A stretch of 64,000 bases of DNA from contig DATAID010000092.1 in NCBI GenBank assembly GCA_036262835.1, forward strand, positions 27,407-91,406. The letters are read 5' to 3'. Below, in pieces: positions 1 through 13,286 of this stretch (positions within the stretch are counted from its first letter, which is position 1; every line of letters starts with the position of its first letter). Below the pieces are notes generated by a model. It searched no databases and was not told where the DNA came from. It saw nothing but the letters and a program-made list of their open reading frames with translations. The stretch is from RBG-16-66-20 sp036262835. GTDB taxonomy: Bacteria; Pseudomonadota; Gammaproteobacteria; Burkholderiales; SG8-39. The position numbers and the translations under genes are program-made.

Positions 1-1
1 C

Positions 2-880
2 TCCGAGGGCGAGCTGCGCCAGTTCCTTGCCCAGCCCGGCGCCGGCGCGATCGCGGTGCGGGTGGCCGACCGCTTCGGCGACTACGGACTCGTCGGCGCG
101 GCGCTCTTTGAGCGCGCCGGCGGGCGGCTGTGCGTCGACAGCCTGCTGCTCAGCTGCCGGGCGCTGGGGCGCGGCGTGGAGCACGCGATGGCGGCCTGGC
201 TCGGCCGGCACGCGCTTGCCGAAGGCTGCCACGAGGTCGGGCTCGAGTACCGGCCGACCGAGCGAAACCGGCCCGCGCAGGATTTCATCGCGGCGATCGG
301 CGGACCAAGGCCGGGCGATGCGCAAACCCGCTGGAGCCTCCCGGCAGAGCAGCTGGCGAAGCTTGCCTATGCGCCGGCGGAGCTGCCGCCGCTTGAGACC
401 GAAGCGGAGCGGGCGCCGCAGGCGGCGGCCGAATCCGCCTGGGATTTCCGCTCGGGCTCCGAGCGCCTGCAGGCGATCGCCACGGAGCTGGCGGGCGCGG
501 AACCGGTCGTGCGCGCGATCGAAGCCCGCGCGCTCGCGCCGCTCGCGCAGCCGGCCCCCTCGCAGCTCGCCGAAGCCGGATCGCTCGAGGCGGCGCTCGC
601 CGACATCTGGGCGAGAGTGCTCGGCCGCGCGCGCGTGGGCCTGAACGACAACTTCTTCGACGCGGGCGGGACTTCGCTCAAGGCCGTGCGCGTCGTTGCG
701 CTGGTGAAGAAAGAGCTCGGACGGGCGCTGCAAGTGGTCAGCCTGCTCGAGTGCCCGACGGTAGCGTTGCTGGCGGCGCGGCTGGAGGCTCGGCCGACGG
801 CGCCCGGGGCGGGGCCGGGGGAAGCGGCGCGGCGCGGACAGCGCCGGCGTCAACATCAAACTGGAATGAGGGCAGCCTGA
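2..880 (+). CDS. FkbH-like protein, C-terminal part fused to a carrier domain (5' truncated)
   Basis: The reading frame is open from base 2, so the start lies upstream. The first ~100 residues match the C-terminal GNAT-like part of FkbH proteins (RFGDYGLVG, then a YRPTERN element). The HAD phosphatase part expected in FkbH must be upstream. After a ~90-residue linker comes a complete carrier domain with DNFFDAGGTSL; the phosphopantetheine serine is codon 674-676. FkbH enzymes dephosphorylate 1,3-bisphosphoglycerate and load a glyceryl unit on an ACP, the first step to methoxymalonyl- or hydroxymalonyl-ACP. The fused carrier looks more like an NRPS PCP than a discrete ACP, so it may instead be served by the serine adenylation enzyme two genes downstream. 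Family assignment is good; the exact thioester is inference. Confidence 0.8.
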   Translation, partial: SEGELRQFLAQPGAGAIAVRVADRFGDYGLVGAALFERAGGRLCVDSLLLSCRALGRGVEHAMAAWLGRHALAEGCHEVGLEYRPTERNRPAQDFIAAIGGPRPGDAQTRWSLPAEQLAKLAYAPAELPPLETEAERAPQAAAESAWDFRSGSERLQAIATELAGAEPVVRAIEARALAPLAQPAPSQLAEAGSLEAALADIWARVLGRARVGLNDNFFDAGGTSLKAVRVVALVKKELGRALQVVSLLECPTVALLAARLEARPTAPGAGPGEAARRGQRRRQHQTGMRAA

Positions 881-881
881 C

Positions 882-1820
882 ATGAAACTCAACGACATGA
901 AACTCCATCGCATCGGCGTCATCGGCGCGGGCACCATCGGCACCGGCGTCATCACCAACATCGTGATGAGCGGCCTGCACGCGGTCGTCATCGACCAGTC
1001 GCCCGAGGCGCTCGCGCGCAGCAAGGCGCAGGTGCTCGAGAACGCGCGCCTGGCGCCGCTGATGTCCAAGACGCTCCCGCGCGTCGGCCGCGACGAGCTG
1101 CTGCAGCGCATGGAGCACACCACCGAGCTCTCGGCGGCGGCGACCTGCGATTTCATCGTCGAGAACGTCTTCGAGGAATGGGCGGTCAAGAAGCCGCTCT
1201 ACGAGAAGCTCGATCGCATCGTGCCCGCGGGCGTGTGCCTCGGGCCCAACACCTCGTGCATCCCGATCACGCAGATCGCCGCGGTGACGAAGCGGCCGGA
1301 GCTCGTGGTCGGCATTCATTTCATGAACCCGGTGCACCTGATTCCGACCGCCGAGGTGATCCGCGGCTTCCACACCTCCGACTATGCGGTCTCGGTGCTG
1401 CTGCACCTGTTCGGGCTGCTCGGCAAGCAGGCGGTGATGGTGGAGGACGGGCCGGGATTCGTCTCCAACCGCATCTCGCACATCTTCATGAACGAGGCGG
1501 TGTTCGTGCTGCAGGACGGCGTGGCGGACGCGGCGAGCGTCGACGCGATCTTCCGCAAGTGCTTCGGCCACAAGATGGGACCGCTCGAGACCGCGGACCT
1601 GATTGGCCTGGACACGGTGATGCGCTCGCTCGATGTGCTCTACCAGAGCTTCCAGGACTCCAAGTACCGCTGCTGCCCGCTGCTGAGAAAGCTCGTGCAG
1701 GCCGGCCATCTCGGCCGCAAGACCGGCAAGGGCTTCTACGAATACCCCGACCTGCAGGCGGCGGCCGCCGAGCAGAAGGCGCAGGCTGTCGTCGCGCAGG
1801 CCTCGGCCGCCACCGCCTGA
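882..1820 (+). CDS. 3-hydroxyacyl-CoA/ACP dehydrogenase (FkbK/ZmaG-like)
   Basis: 312 residues. Rossmann motif GAGTIG at 15-20, catalytic His146 in HFMNPVH and Glu158 in TAEVI, and the PNTSCIPI segment are those of the 3-hydroxybutyryl-CoA dehydrogenase family. In extender-unit clusters such enzymes oxidise the hydroxymethyl of glyceryl-ACP or seryl-ACP to the aldehyde, before a flavin acyl-ACP dehydrogenase completes the malonyl unit. Here it sits between an FkbH-type gene and a discrete ACP, which supports that role over fatty-acid catabolism. It starts one base after the previous stop with AGGG upstream; ATG 897 is an alternative start. The partner acyl-ACP dehydrogenase is not in the window. 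Confidence 0.85.
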   Translation: MKLNDMKLHRIGVIGAGTIGTGVITNIVMSGLHAVVIDQSPEALARSKAQVLENARLAPLMSKTLPRVGRDELLQRMEHTTELSAAATCDFIVENVFEEWAVKKPLYEKLDRIVPAGVCLGPNTSCIPITQIAAVTKRPELVVGIHFMNPVHLIPTAEVIRGFHTSDYAVSVLLHLFGLLGKQAVMVEDGPGFVSNRISHIFMNEAVFVLQDGVADAASVDAIFRKCFGHKMGPLETADLIGLDTVMRSLDVLYQSFQDSKYRCCPLLRKLVQAGHLGRKTGKGFYEYPDLQAAAAEQKAQAVVAQASAATA

Positions 1821-1843
1821 CCCCATTCACGAGGAGCAAAAAC

Positions 1844-2101
1844 ATGGCAATCCAGGAAAACGGCAGCGTCAAGGAATCCCTGCGGCGCTTCATCCAGCAC
1901 TCGGTCCAGCTTCCGCAACTCGCGGACGACGAGGACCTCTTCGCCACGGGCATCGTGAACTCGCTCTTCGCGGTGCAGCTCGTGACCTTCATCGAGAAGA
2001 CCTTCGGCCTCGAGGTGGACGCCGAGGATCTCGAGATCCGCAACTTCCGGTCGCTCAACGCCGCGACCGCGTTCGTCGAGAAAAAGACCCAGTACGCGTG
2101 A
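1844..2101 (+). CDS. Discrete acyl carrier protein (FkbJ/ZmaD/ZmaH-like)
   Basis: 85 residues, ATG preceded by GAGGAG. The modification site is DLFATGIVNSLFAVQLV with Ser40. The NSL in place of DSL is the form seen in carrier proteins of methoxymalonyl-type extender pathways. It is unlike the cell's fatty-acid ACP at 49607, which has GADSLD. It probably carries the glyceryl or seryl thioester that the upstream dehydrogenase oxidises. The next gene, a serine-type adenylation enzyme without its own carrier, starts 4 bases after its stop, so the two are likely partners. Which acyl group it carries cannot be read from sequence. Confidence 0.85.
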   Translation: MAIQENGSVKESLRRFIQHSVQLPQLADDEDLFATGIVNSLFAVQLVTFIEKTFGLEVDAEDLEIRNFRSLNAATAFVEKKTQYA

Positions 2102-2105
2102 CGCC

Positions 2106-3682
2106 ATGAGCTCCGCGCCGCGCGCGACGCTGACCGGGCTGATCGAGGCGCGCTTCGAGCGCATGGGGGAGGCGACCGCGGTGGTGGGCGAGCCGGATCC
2201 CGCCTTCGGCTTCTCCTCGCTCAGCTACGCGCAGCTGAACGACAGAGTCAACAGCCTAGCGCACCGGCTGCGGGCGGAGGGCGTTCGCCCCGGCGACGTG
2301 GTGGGGCTGCTCACCGAGCGGTCCTTCGCCATGATCCTTGGCGTGCTCGCGATCCTCAAGGCCGGCGGCGCCTATGTGCCGCTCGCGCCCTCCTATCCGC
2401 AGGATCGCCTCGACTACATGCTCGAGAACAGCGGCGCCAGGCTCCTCCTCGTGCACGGGCGCACCGCCGGCCGGGTGGCCTTCGCCGGCCGCATTCTCGA
2501 TCTCGAGGATCCCGCGCTTTACCAGGGTCCGACCGGCAACCCGGCGCGGGTCAATGCGCCCGAGGACCTTGCCTACATCATCTACACGTCGGGCTCCACC
2601 GGGCGGCCCAAGGGCGTGATGATCGAGCATCACTCGGTCGTCAATCGCCTGCAGTGGATGCAGCGCGCGTATCCGCTGGGAGCCGACGACGTCATCCTGC
2701 AGAAGACGCCGTACGCGTTCGACGTCTCGGTCTGGGAGCTGCTCTGGTGGGCGCTCGAGGGCGCGCGGCTCTGCCTGCTCGCGCCGGGCGCCGAGGCGAA
2801 TCCGCTCGCCCTCGTGAAGACGATCCGGCGCGAGCGCGTCAGCGTCATGCACTTCGTGCCCTCGATGCTGAGCGTGTTCCTCGAGTACCTGGAGGGCAAG
2901 GATGCGCAGGCGCTCGCGGGCCTCGCTTCGCTCAAGCACGTGTTTGCGAGCGGCGAGGCGCTCGCGCCCAGCCATGTGAGGAAATTCAACGACGTGCTCG
3001 GCAAGGCGACCGGCGCAAGGCTGATCAATCTCTATGGGCCGACAGAGGCGACGGTGGACGTGAGCTACTACGACTGCCCGCGCGAGGGCGAGATCGGATG
3101 CGTGCCGATCGGCCGGGCGATCGACCACATGAAGCTCTACGTGCTCAAGGACGGCCGCGAGGCCGCCGTGGGCGAGCCGGGCGAGCTTTGCATCGCGGGC
3201 GTCGGCCTTGCGCGCGGCTACGTCAACAACCCGGCGCTGACGGCCGAGAAGTTCACCGACAACCCCGTCAATCCGGGCGAGCGCATCTACCGCACGGGCG
3301 ACATCGCGCGCTGGCTGCCCGACGGCAATGTCGAGTATCTCGGCCGGGAAGACCACCAGGTCAAGATCCGCGGCATGCGCATCGAGCTGGGCGAGATCGA
3401 GAACACGATCCGCTCGAGCCCGGGCGTCACCGACTGCGTGGCGCTCGTGGACAAGCTCTCCGAGCAGGTGGCGCAGATCGCCGCCTATGTGGTGAGCCGG
3501 GCCGAGCTCGACGTTGAAGCCTTGAAGCGCTACCTGCGCACGCAGCTTCCCGACTACATGGTGCCGCACCGCTTCGAGCGCATCGAGCGCATGCCCCTGA
3601 CGCCGAACGGCAAGGCTGACCGGCGGGCGCTCGCCACGCGCGTGAAAGCAGCAGCGGCGCAGCCGGAGGCGCTGCAGGCTCA

Positions 3683-3686
<4 letters not shown>
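2106..3686 (+). CDS. Stand-alone NRPS adenylation enzyme, predicted L-serine-specific
   Basis: 526 residues: one adenylation domain and nothing else. Core motifs are intact: YIIYTSGSTGRPKG (A3), FDVSVWELLWW (A4), NLYGPTEATVD (A5), YRTGD (A7), VKIRGMRIELGEIE (A8), NGKADRR (A10). Reading the pocket positions by comparison with GrsA gives Asp206, Val207, Trp210, His249, Phe280, Ser282, Leu309, Val317, Asp318, Lys503, that is DVWHFSLVDK, which is the serine code of EntF. It lacks condensation and carrier domains, so it must load serine in trans, on the ACP just upstream or the carrier fused to FkbH. ZmaJ plays this part for aminomalonyl-ACP in zwittermicin biosynthesis. Its stop overlaps the PKS start as ATGA. 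Confidence 0.9.
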
Positions 3687-8199
<4,513 letters not shown>

Positions 8200-8203
<4 letters not shown>

Positions 8204-9180
8204 CGGTGCAGGGCATCCTCGACGAGCTGCGCCGCCGCGACATTCGCGTCTGGGCCGATGGCGAGCTGCTTCGCTGCGACGCGCCGGCCGGCGCGCTCAC
8301 GGTCGAGCTCTCCGACCTGCTGCGGCAAAACAAGCCCGACATCCTCCACTTCCTGCGCTCGGTCGAGCGCCAGGTGCGCGAGCAGCGCGCGATCGTGCCC
8401 CTGCAGCCGCACGGGACGAAGGAGCCGATCTTCGGCGTCGGCGGGCACAACGGCGACGTGTACTGCTACCGGCTCCTTGCCGAGGCGCTCGGCCCCGAGC
8501 AGCCCTTCTTCGGCCTGCAGCCCCCGGGCTCCGACGAGCATAGCGAGCCGCTCACGCGCATCGAGCACCTGGCGGCGTACTTTGCGAGCCAAATCCGCAG
8601 CTTACGACCCGAAGGGGTCGTCATCGCCGGCTATTGCGCGGGCGGCACGATCGCGCTCGAGCTGGCACGCCAGCTCCAGGAATCGGGCGTGCTGATCCGT
8701 TTCCTGGCCCTTTTCGCCACGCCACACCCGGACCGCTACCGGCCGCTCGTGTTCCTGCGCGAGCTTGTCGAGAACGGCTGCGCGCGCGTCGTAAAGCATG
8801 CGCGCGAGCTGGGCACCGGCCCGCTCGAGGCGCGGCGCGAGTACGTGCTGAGCGGGCTGCGCAGGCTGGCCGCGCGGCGCGCCGGCGTTCGCGCGGCGGC
8901 CGAGGATCCGGTGCTCGTGAGGCGCGGCAAGGTCGAGCGCGCCACCGTGGCCGCGGCGAGCCGCTACCGCGCCGGCTTCTTTCCCGGGCGCGTCTGCCTT
9001 TTTCTCCCCAATCCGGACTCGGCCAAGGCGATCGACATGCCGGAGCGCTGGCGCGGGACGGCCCTGCGGGTCGAGGAGTACTTCGGGCCGCCGGGTTGCG
9101 CGACCGAGAACATCCTGCAGGCGCCGAACGTGGCCGCGATGGCCGAGCTCTTTCGCTCCTGCTACGCATCGAGTTTGTGA
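8200..9180 (+). CDS. Thioesterase with N-terminal TubC-type docking domain and Cys nucleophile
   Basis: 326 residues. Residues 1-55 (LDELRRRDIRVWADG, DAPAGALT) match the TubC N-terminal docking domain, normally found at the start of NRPS subunits that accept chains from a preceding subunit. The rest is an alpha/beta-hydrolase thioesterase; the nucleophile elbow is GYCAGG, Cys146 replacing serine. No histidine occurs after residue 200, and the usual C-terminal histidine position reads GCATENIL, so the normal triad is incomplete. It is probably the chain-release enzyme of this cluster, recruited to the PKS by the docking domain, but its catalysis must differ from textbook thioesterases or it may be inactive. 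Last gene of the cluster. Confidence 0.85.
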
Positions 9181-9197
9181 GGCGCGGGTGATTCCTG

Positions 9198-9203
9198 TAA
9201 AAT
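9198..9203 (+). promoter_or_regulatory. Putative -10 box of pyrG
   Basis: TAAAAT lies 27 bases before the pyrG start, in the 50-base gap after the biosynthetic cluster. The same hexamer at nearly the same distance precedes acpP. No convincing -35 box was seen. It marks the switch from the accessory cluster to the core pyrG-kdsA-eno-ftsB operon. Confidence 0.5.
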
Positions 9204-9230
9204 CCCATATCCACGCCCTACTAGGCGGTA

Positions 9231-10892
9231 ATGACGAAGTACGTCTTTGTTACTGGTGGCGTCGTTTCCAGTCTTGGAAAGGGAATAGCCGCCGCCTCTC
9301 TCGCCGCAATCCTCGAATCCCGCGGCATCCGCGTCACCAACATCAAGCTGGATCCCTACATCAACGTGGATCCGGGCACGATGTCGCCGTTCCAGCACGG
9401 CGAGGTGTTCGTGACCGAGGACGGGGCCGAGACCGACCTCGACCTCGGCCACTATGAGCGCTTCCAGTCCTCGCGGATGCGCCGCTCCAACAACTTCACC
9501 ACCGGCCAGGTCTATGAGTCGGTGATCAAGAAGGAGCGCCGCGGCGACTACCTCGGCGGGACGGTCCAGGTGATCCCCCACATCACCGACGAGGTCAAGG
9601 CGTTCATCAAGCGGGGCGCGGGCGAGGCGGACGTTGCCATCGTCGAAGTCGGGGGCACCGTGGGCGACATCGAGTCGCTGCCGTTCCTGGAGGCGATCCG
9701 GCAGATGGGCCTGGAGCTCGGGCGCTCGAACGTCTGCTACATCCACCTCACCCTCGTCCCCTTCATCGCCTCGGCGGGGGAGATCAAGACCAAGCCCACC
9801 CAGCACTCGGTCAAGGAGCTGCGCGAGATCGGCATCTCGGCCGACGTGGTGCTCGCGCGCACCGACCGGCCGCTGCCCGATGACGAGCGGCGCAAGATCG
9901 CGCTCTTCTGCAACGTGCAGAAGGAAGCCGTCATCTCGGCCTGGGACGTGGACTCGATCTACAAGGTCCCGATGATGCTGCACGAGCAGATGCTCGACGA
10001 GATCGTCTGCCACAAGCTGCAGATCCTCGCGCGCGCCGCGGACCTCTCGGCCTGGCGCCAGCTCGTGCACGCGCTCGAGCATCCCGAGCACGAGGTCGAC
10101 ATCGCCTTCGTCGGCAAGTACGTCGACCTGCAGGACTCCTACAAGTCGCTGAACGAGGCGCTCACCCACGCCGGCATCCACACGCGCAGCAAGGTGCGCG
10201 TGCATTACCTCGACTCCGAGGAGATCGAGAAGAACGGCACCGGCGTGCTCGAGAAGATGGACGCGATCCTCGTGCCGGGCGGTTTCGGCAAGCGCGGGAC
10301 CGAGGGCAAGATCGCCGCGATCCGCTACGCGCGCGAGAAGGGCGTGCCCTACCTCGGCATCTGCCTCGGCATGCAGCTCGCCACGATCGAGTTCGCCCGC
10401 AATGTGGCGGGCCTTGCGGGCGCGAACAGCACCGAATTCGACCCGGCGACGCCGCACCCGGTGGTCGCGCTCATCACCGAGTGGCTCGACCGCACGGGGC
10501 GGATCGAGCAGCGCACCGAGAAGTCGGACATGGGCGGCACCATGCGGCTCGGCGCGCAGAAGGTCCCCGTCGAAAAAGAGACCCTCGCTTTTCAGATCTA
10601 TGGACCCGAAGTGAACGAGCGGCATCGGCACAGATACGAAGTCAACAACATCTACGTGCCGCAGCTCGAGGCGAAGGGCTACAAGGTCTCGGCGCGCACC
10701 CCGAGCGAGAAGCTGCCCGAGATGATGGAGCTGCCCGGGCACCCGTTTTTCTTCGGCGTGCAGTTCCACCCGGAATTCACCTCGACGCCGAGGGGCGGCC
10801 ATCCGCTCTTTCGCGCCTTCGTCAACGCCGCGCTGAAATACCGCGCCAATGCCAAGCGCCCCGGCGGGACACTGTCCGTCGTCGCAGCGTGA
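9231..10892 (+). CDS. pyrG: CTP synthase
   Basis: 553 residues, close to the E. coli length. It converts UTP, glutamine and ATP to CTP in the cytosol. The N-terminal synthetase domain begins with YVFVTGGVVSSLGKGI; the C-terminal glutamine amidotransferase domain carries the nucleophile Cys378 in GICLGMQ and the HPEF histidine/glutamate pair. It heads the pyrG-kdsA-eno-ftsB run typical of betaproteobacteria; its TGA overlaps the GTG start of kdsA. Confidence 0.98.
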   Translation: MTKYVFVTGGVVSSLGKGIAAASLAAILESRGIRVTNIKLDPYINVDPGTMSPFQHGEVFVTEDGAETDLDLGHYERFQSSRMRRSNNFTTGQVYESVIKKERRGDYLGGTVQVIPHITDEVKAFIKRGAGEADVAIVEVGGTVGDIESLPFLEAIRQMGLELGRSNVCYIHLTLVPFIASAGEIKTKPTQHSVKELREIGISADVVLARTDRPLPDDERRKIALFCNVQKEAVISAWDVDSIYKVPMMLHEQMLDEIVCHKLQILARAADLSAWRQLVHALEHPEHEVDIAFVGKYVDLQDSYKSLNEALTHAGIHTRSKVRVHYLDSEEIEKNGTGVLEKMDAILVPGGFGKRGTEGKIAAIRYAREKGVPYLGICLGMQLATIEFARNVAGLAGANSTEFDPATPHPVVALITEWLDRTGRIEQRTEKSDMGGTMRLGAQKVPVEKETLAFQIYGPEVNERHRHRYEVNNIYVPQLEAKGYKVSARTPSEKLPEMMELPGHPFFFGVQFHPEFTSTPRGGHPLFRAFVNAALKYRANAKRPGGTLSVVAA

Positions 10893-11728
10893 GGCTCTGC
10901 GGGTTCGAAGCCGGCCTCGACAAGCCGCTTTTCCTCATCGCCGGCCCGGATACGCTGGAGAGTCTGCAGCTCTGCCTGGACGTCGCGGGGCACGTGAAGG
11001 AGAAGGCCGGCAAGCTGAACATGCCGTACATCTTCAAGGGCTCCTTCGACAAGGCGAACCGCAGCTCGGGCAGGAGCTACCGGGGTCCCGGCATGGCCGA
11101 GGGCCTGAAGATACTTTCCGAGATCAGGAAGCAGGTGAAGGTCCCTGTCCTGACCGATGTTCACGAGGACACGCCGATCAAGGAGGTCGCGGACGTGGTC
11201 GACGTCCTCCAGACGCCCGCGTTCCTTTGCCGGCAGACGAACTTCATCAAAGCCGCGGCTTCCGCGGGGAAGCCGGTCAACATCAAGAAGGGCCAGTTCC
11301 TCTCTCCCTGGGAGATGAAGAACGTGGTCGACAAGGCGAAGAGCACGGGCAACGAGCAGGTGCTCGTCTGCGAGCGCGGCTTCAGCTTCGGCTACCACAA
11401 CCTGGTCGTGGATATGCGCGGCCTCGCGGCCATGCGCGAAACCGGGTGCCCGGTCGTGTTCGACGCGACGCATTCGGTGCAGCTGCCGGGCGGGCAGGGC
11501 GAGGCGAGCGGCGGCCAGCGCGAGTACATTCCGGTGCTCGCGCGCGCGGCGGTGGGCGCCGGAGTGTCGGGCGTCTTCATGGAGACGCACCCGCAGCCCG
11601 AAAAGGCGCTTTGCGACGGGCCGAATTCCTGGCCGCTTGCCATGGTGGGGGAGCTGCTCGAGACGCTCGCCGCGCTCGACGCGGTGGTGAAGAAAAACGG
11701 ATTCGCTGAGAAGAAAGTGAAAAGCTGA
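10889..11728 (+). CDS. kdsA: 3-deoxy-8-phosphooctulonate synthase
   Basis: 279 residues with GTG start in a GTGA overlap with pyrG. It condenses phosphoenolpyruvate with arabinose 5-phosphate to give KDO 8-phosphate for lipopolysaccharide. Family segments IAGPD, IFKGSFDKANRSS, TDVHE, KKGQFLSPWEM and FDATHSVQLPGG are present. Its stop overlaps the enolase start by one base. Placing it between pyrG (CTP for CMP-KDO) and eno (phosphoenolpyruvate) joins two precursors of the KDO pathway. Confidence 0.97.
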   Translation: MRLCGFEAGLDKPLFLIAGPDTLESLQLCLDVAGHVKEKAGKLNMPYIFKGSFDKANRSSGRSYRGPGMAEGLKILSEIRKQVKVPVLTDVHEDTPIKEVADVVDVLQTPAFLCRQTNFIKAAASAGKPVNIKKGQFLSPWEMKNVVDKAKSTGNEQVLVCERGFSFGYHNLVVDMRGLAAMRETGCPVVFDATHSVQLPGGQGEASGGQREYIPVLARAAVGAGVSGVFMETHPQPEKALCDGPNSWPLAMVGELLETLAALDAVVKKNGFAEKKVKS

Positions 11729-13011
11729 TGAGCTCGATCGTCGATGTGGTCGCCAGGGAAATTCTCGACTCGCGGGGCAACCCCACCGTGGAGGCGGACG
11801 TGCTGCTCGAATCGGGCGCGATGGGCCGTGCCGCCGTGCCTTCGGGCGCCTCGACGGGGAGCCGCGAGGCGATCGAGTTGCGCGACGGCGATGCGAAGCG
11901 CTACGGCGGCAAGGGCGTGCTGAAGGCGGTCGAGGCGGTCAATACCGAGGTGTCCGAGGCGATCGTCGGGCTCGACGCCTCGGAGCAGGCCTTCATCGAC
12001 AGGACGCTCGTCGAGCTCGACGGCACGGACAACAAGTCGCGCATCGGAGCGAATGCGACGCTCGCCGTGTCGATGGCCGCGGCCAAGGCGGCGGCCGAGG
12101 AATCGGGGCTGCCGCTCTACCGCTACTTCGGCGGGGCCGGGCCGATGCAGATGCCGGTGCCGATGATGAACGTCGTCAACGGCGGCGCGCACGCGAACAA
12201 CAGCCTCGACATGCAGGAATTCATGATCGTGCCGGTCGGCGCGAAGTCCTTCCGCGAGGCGCTGCGCTGCGGCTCCGAGGTTTTCCAGGCGCTGAAGAAG
12301 ATCATCGACGGCAAGGGCATGTCGACCGCGGTGGGCGACGAGGGCGGCTTCGCGCCCAACCTGCCCACCCACGCGGCGGCGATCGAGCTGATCCTCGAGG
12401 CGATCTCCGCGGCCGGCTACGCCCCGCGCCAGGACGTGCGCATCGCGCTCGACTGCGCGGCTTCGGAATTCTTCAAGGATGGGCAGTACACGCTGGAGTC
12501 GGAAGGTAAAAATCTTTCTTCGGCCCAGTTCGTGGACTACCTGGCGGACCTGGCCGAGCGCTATCCGATCTGCTCGATCGAGGACGGCATGGCCGAGGGC
12601 GACTGGGACGGCTGGAAGCTGCTCACCGACCGGCTCGGCAAGAAGGTTCAGATCGTCGGCGACGACGTCTTCGTCACCAACACGAAGATCCTGCGCGAAG
12701 GCATCAGGAAGGGCGTCGCGAGCGCCATTCTCATCAAGGTGAACCAGATCGGCACGCTCTCCGAGACGTTCGCCGCCATCGAGCTCGCCAAGCGCGCGGC
12801 CTACGGCACGGTGATCTCGCACCGCTCGGGCGAGACCGAGGACACGACCATCGCCGACATCGCCGTGGGCGCCAATGCGCTGCAGATCAAGACCGGGTCG
12901 CTCTCGCGCTCCGATCGCAACGCGAAGTACAACCAGCTCCTGCGCATCGAGGAAGACCTCGGCGATTCGGTGAGCTATCCCGGCGCGGAGGCGTTTTCCT
13001 TCAGGCCATGA
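11728..13011 (+). CDS. eno: Enolase
   Basis: 427 residues. It catalyses 2-phosphoglycerate to phosphoenolpyruvate in glycolysis. It shows the N-terminal DSRGNPTVE segment, GAKSFREALR, VGDEGGFAPN, the metal-binding SIEDG, the ILIKVNQIGTL catalytic-lysine segment and SHRSGETED. Start ATG overlaps the kdsA stop (TGATG) and its stop overlaps ftsB (ATGA), so it is part of one tightly coupled operon. Confidence 0.98.
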   Translation: MSSIVDVVAREILDSRGNPTVEADVLLESGAMGRAAVPSGASTGSREAIELRDGDAKRYGGKGVLKAVEAVNTEVSEAIVGLDASEQAFIDRTLVELDGTDNKSRIGANATLAVSMAAAKAAAEESGLPLYRYFGGAGPMQMPVPMMNVVNGGAHANNSLDMQEFMIVPVGAKSFREALRCGSEVFQALKKIIDGKGMSTAVGDEGGFAPNLPTHAAAIELILEAISAAGYAPRQDVRIALDCAASEFFKDGQYTLESEGKNLSSAQFVDYLADLAERYPICSIEDGMAEGDWDGWKLLTDRLGKKVQIVGDDVFVTNTKILREGIRKGVASAILIKVNQIGTLSETFAAIELAKRAAYGTVISHRSGETEDTTIADIAVGANALQIKTGSLSRSDRNAKYNQLLRIEEDLGDSVSYPGAEAFSFRP

Positions 13012-13286
13012 GAATCCTCGCCGGCATCCTCGCCGGGCTCATCGTCGCGATCCAGTACCCGCTCTGGCTGGGCAAGGGCGGGTGGCTGCGCGTCTGGGAC
13101 GTGGACCGGCAGCTCGATGCGCGCCACGAGAAGAACGCGCAGCTCGAGACCCGGAATGCCGCGCTCGCCGCCGAGGTGAGGGATCTCAAGCAGGGGTTCG
13201 ACGCGATCGAGGAGCGCGCGCGCTACGAGCTCGGCATGGTGAAGGGCGACGAGGTCTTCTTCCAGGTCCCGCCCGCACGCAAGTGA
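13008..13286 (+). CDS. ftsB: Cell division protein FtsB
   Basis: 92 residues: a short N-terminal transmembrane helix (ILAGILAGLIVAIQYPLWLG) followed by a coiled coil (about 35-70) and the conserved IEERARYELGMVKGDEVFF end. FtsB forms the FtsQBL complex of the divisome in the inner membrane and periplasm. Its place just after eno is the usual one in proteobacteria and supports the call. It overlaps both neighbours by 4 bases. Confidence 0.93.
   Translation: MRILAGILAGLIVAIQYPLWLGKGGWLRVWDVDRQLDARHEKNAQLETRNAALAAEVRDLKQGFDAIEERARYELGMVKGDEVFFQVPPARK

Noticed and set aside
9060..9180. Frameshift at the end of the thioesterase as an explanation for the missing histidine
   Set aside because: The natural frame keeps the normal thioesterase ending (LQAPNVAAMAELF), and the other frames do not yield a recognisable histidine motif.
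9181..9230. CTP-sensing attenuator before pyrG
   Set aside because: The gap is only 50 bases, with no hairpin-terminator pair or C-run leader of the kind known in Gram-positive bacteria.
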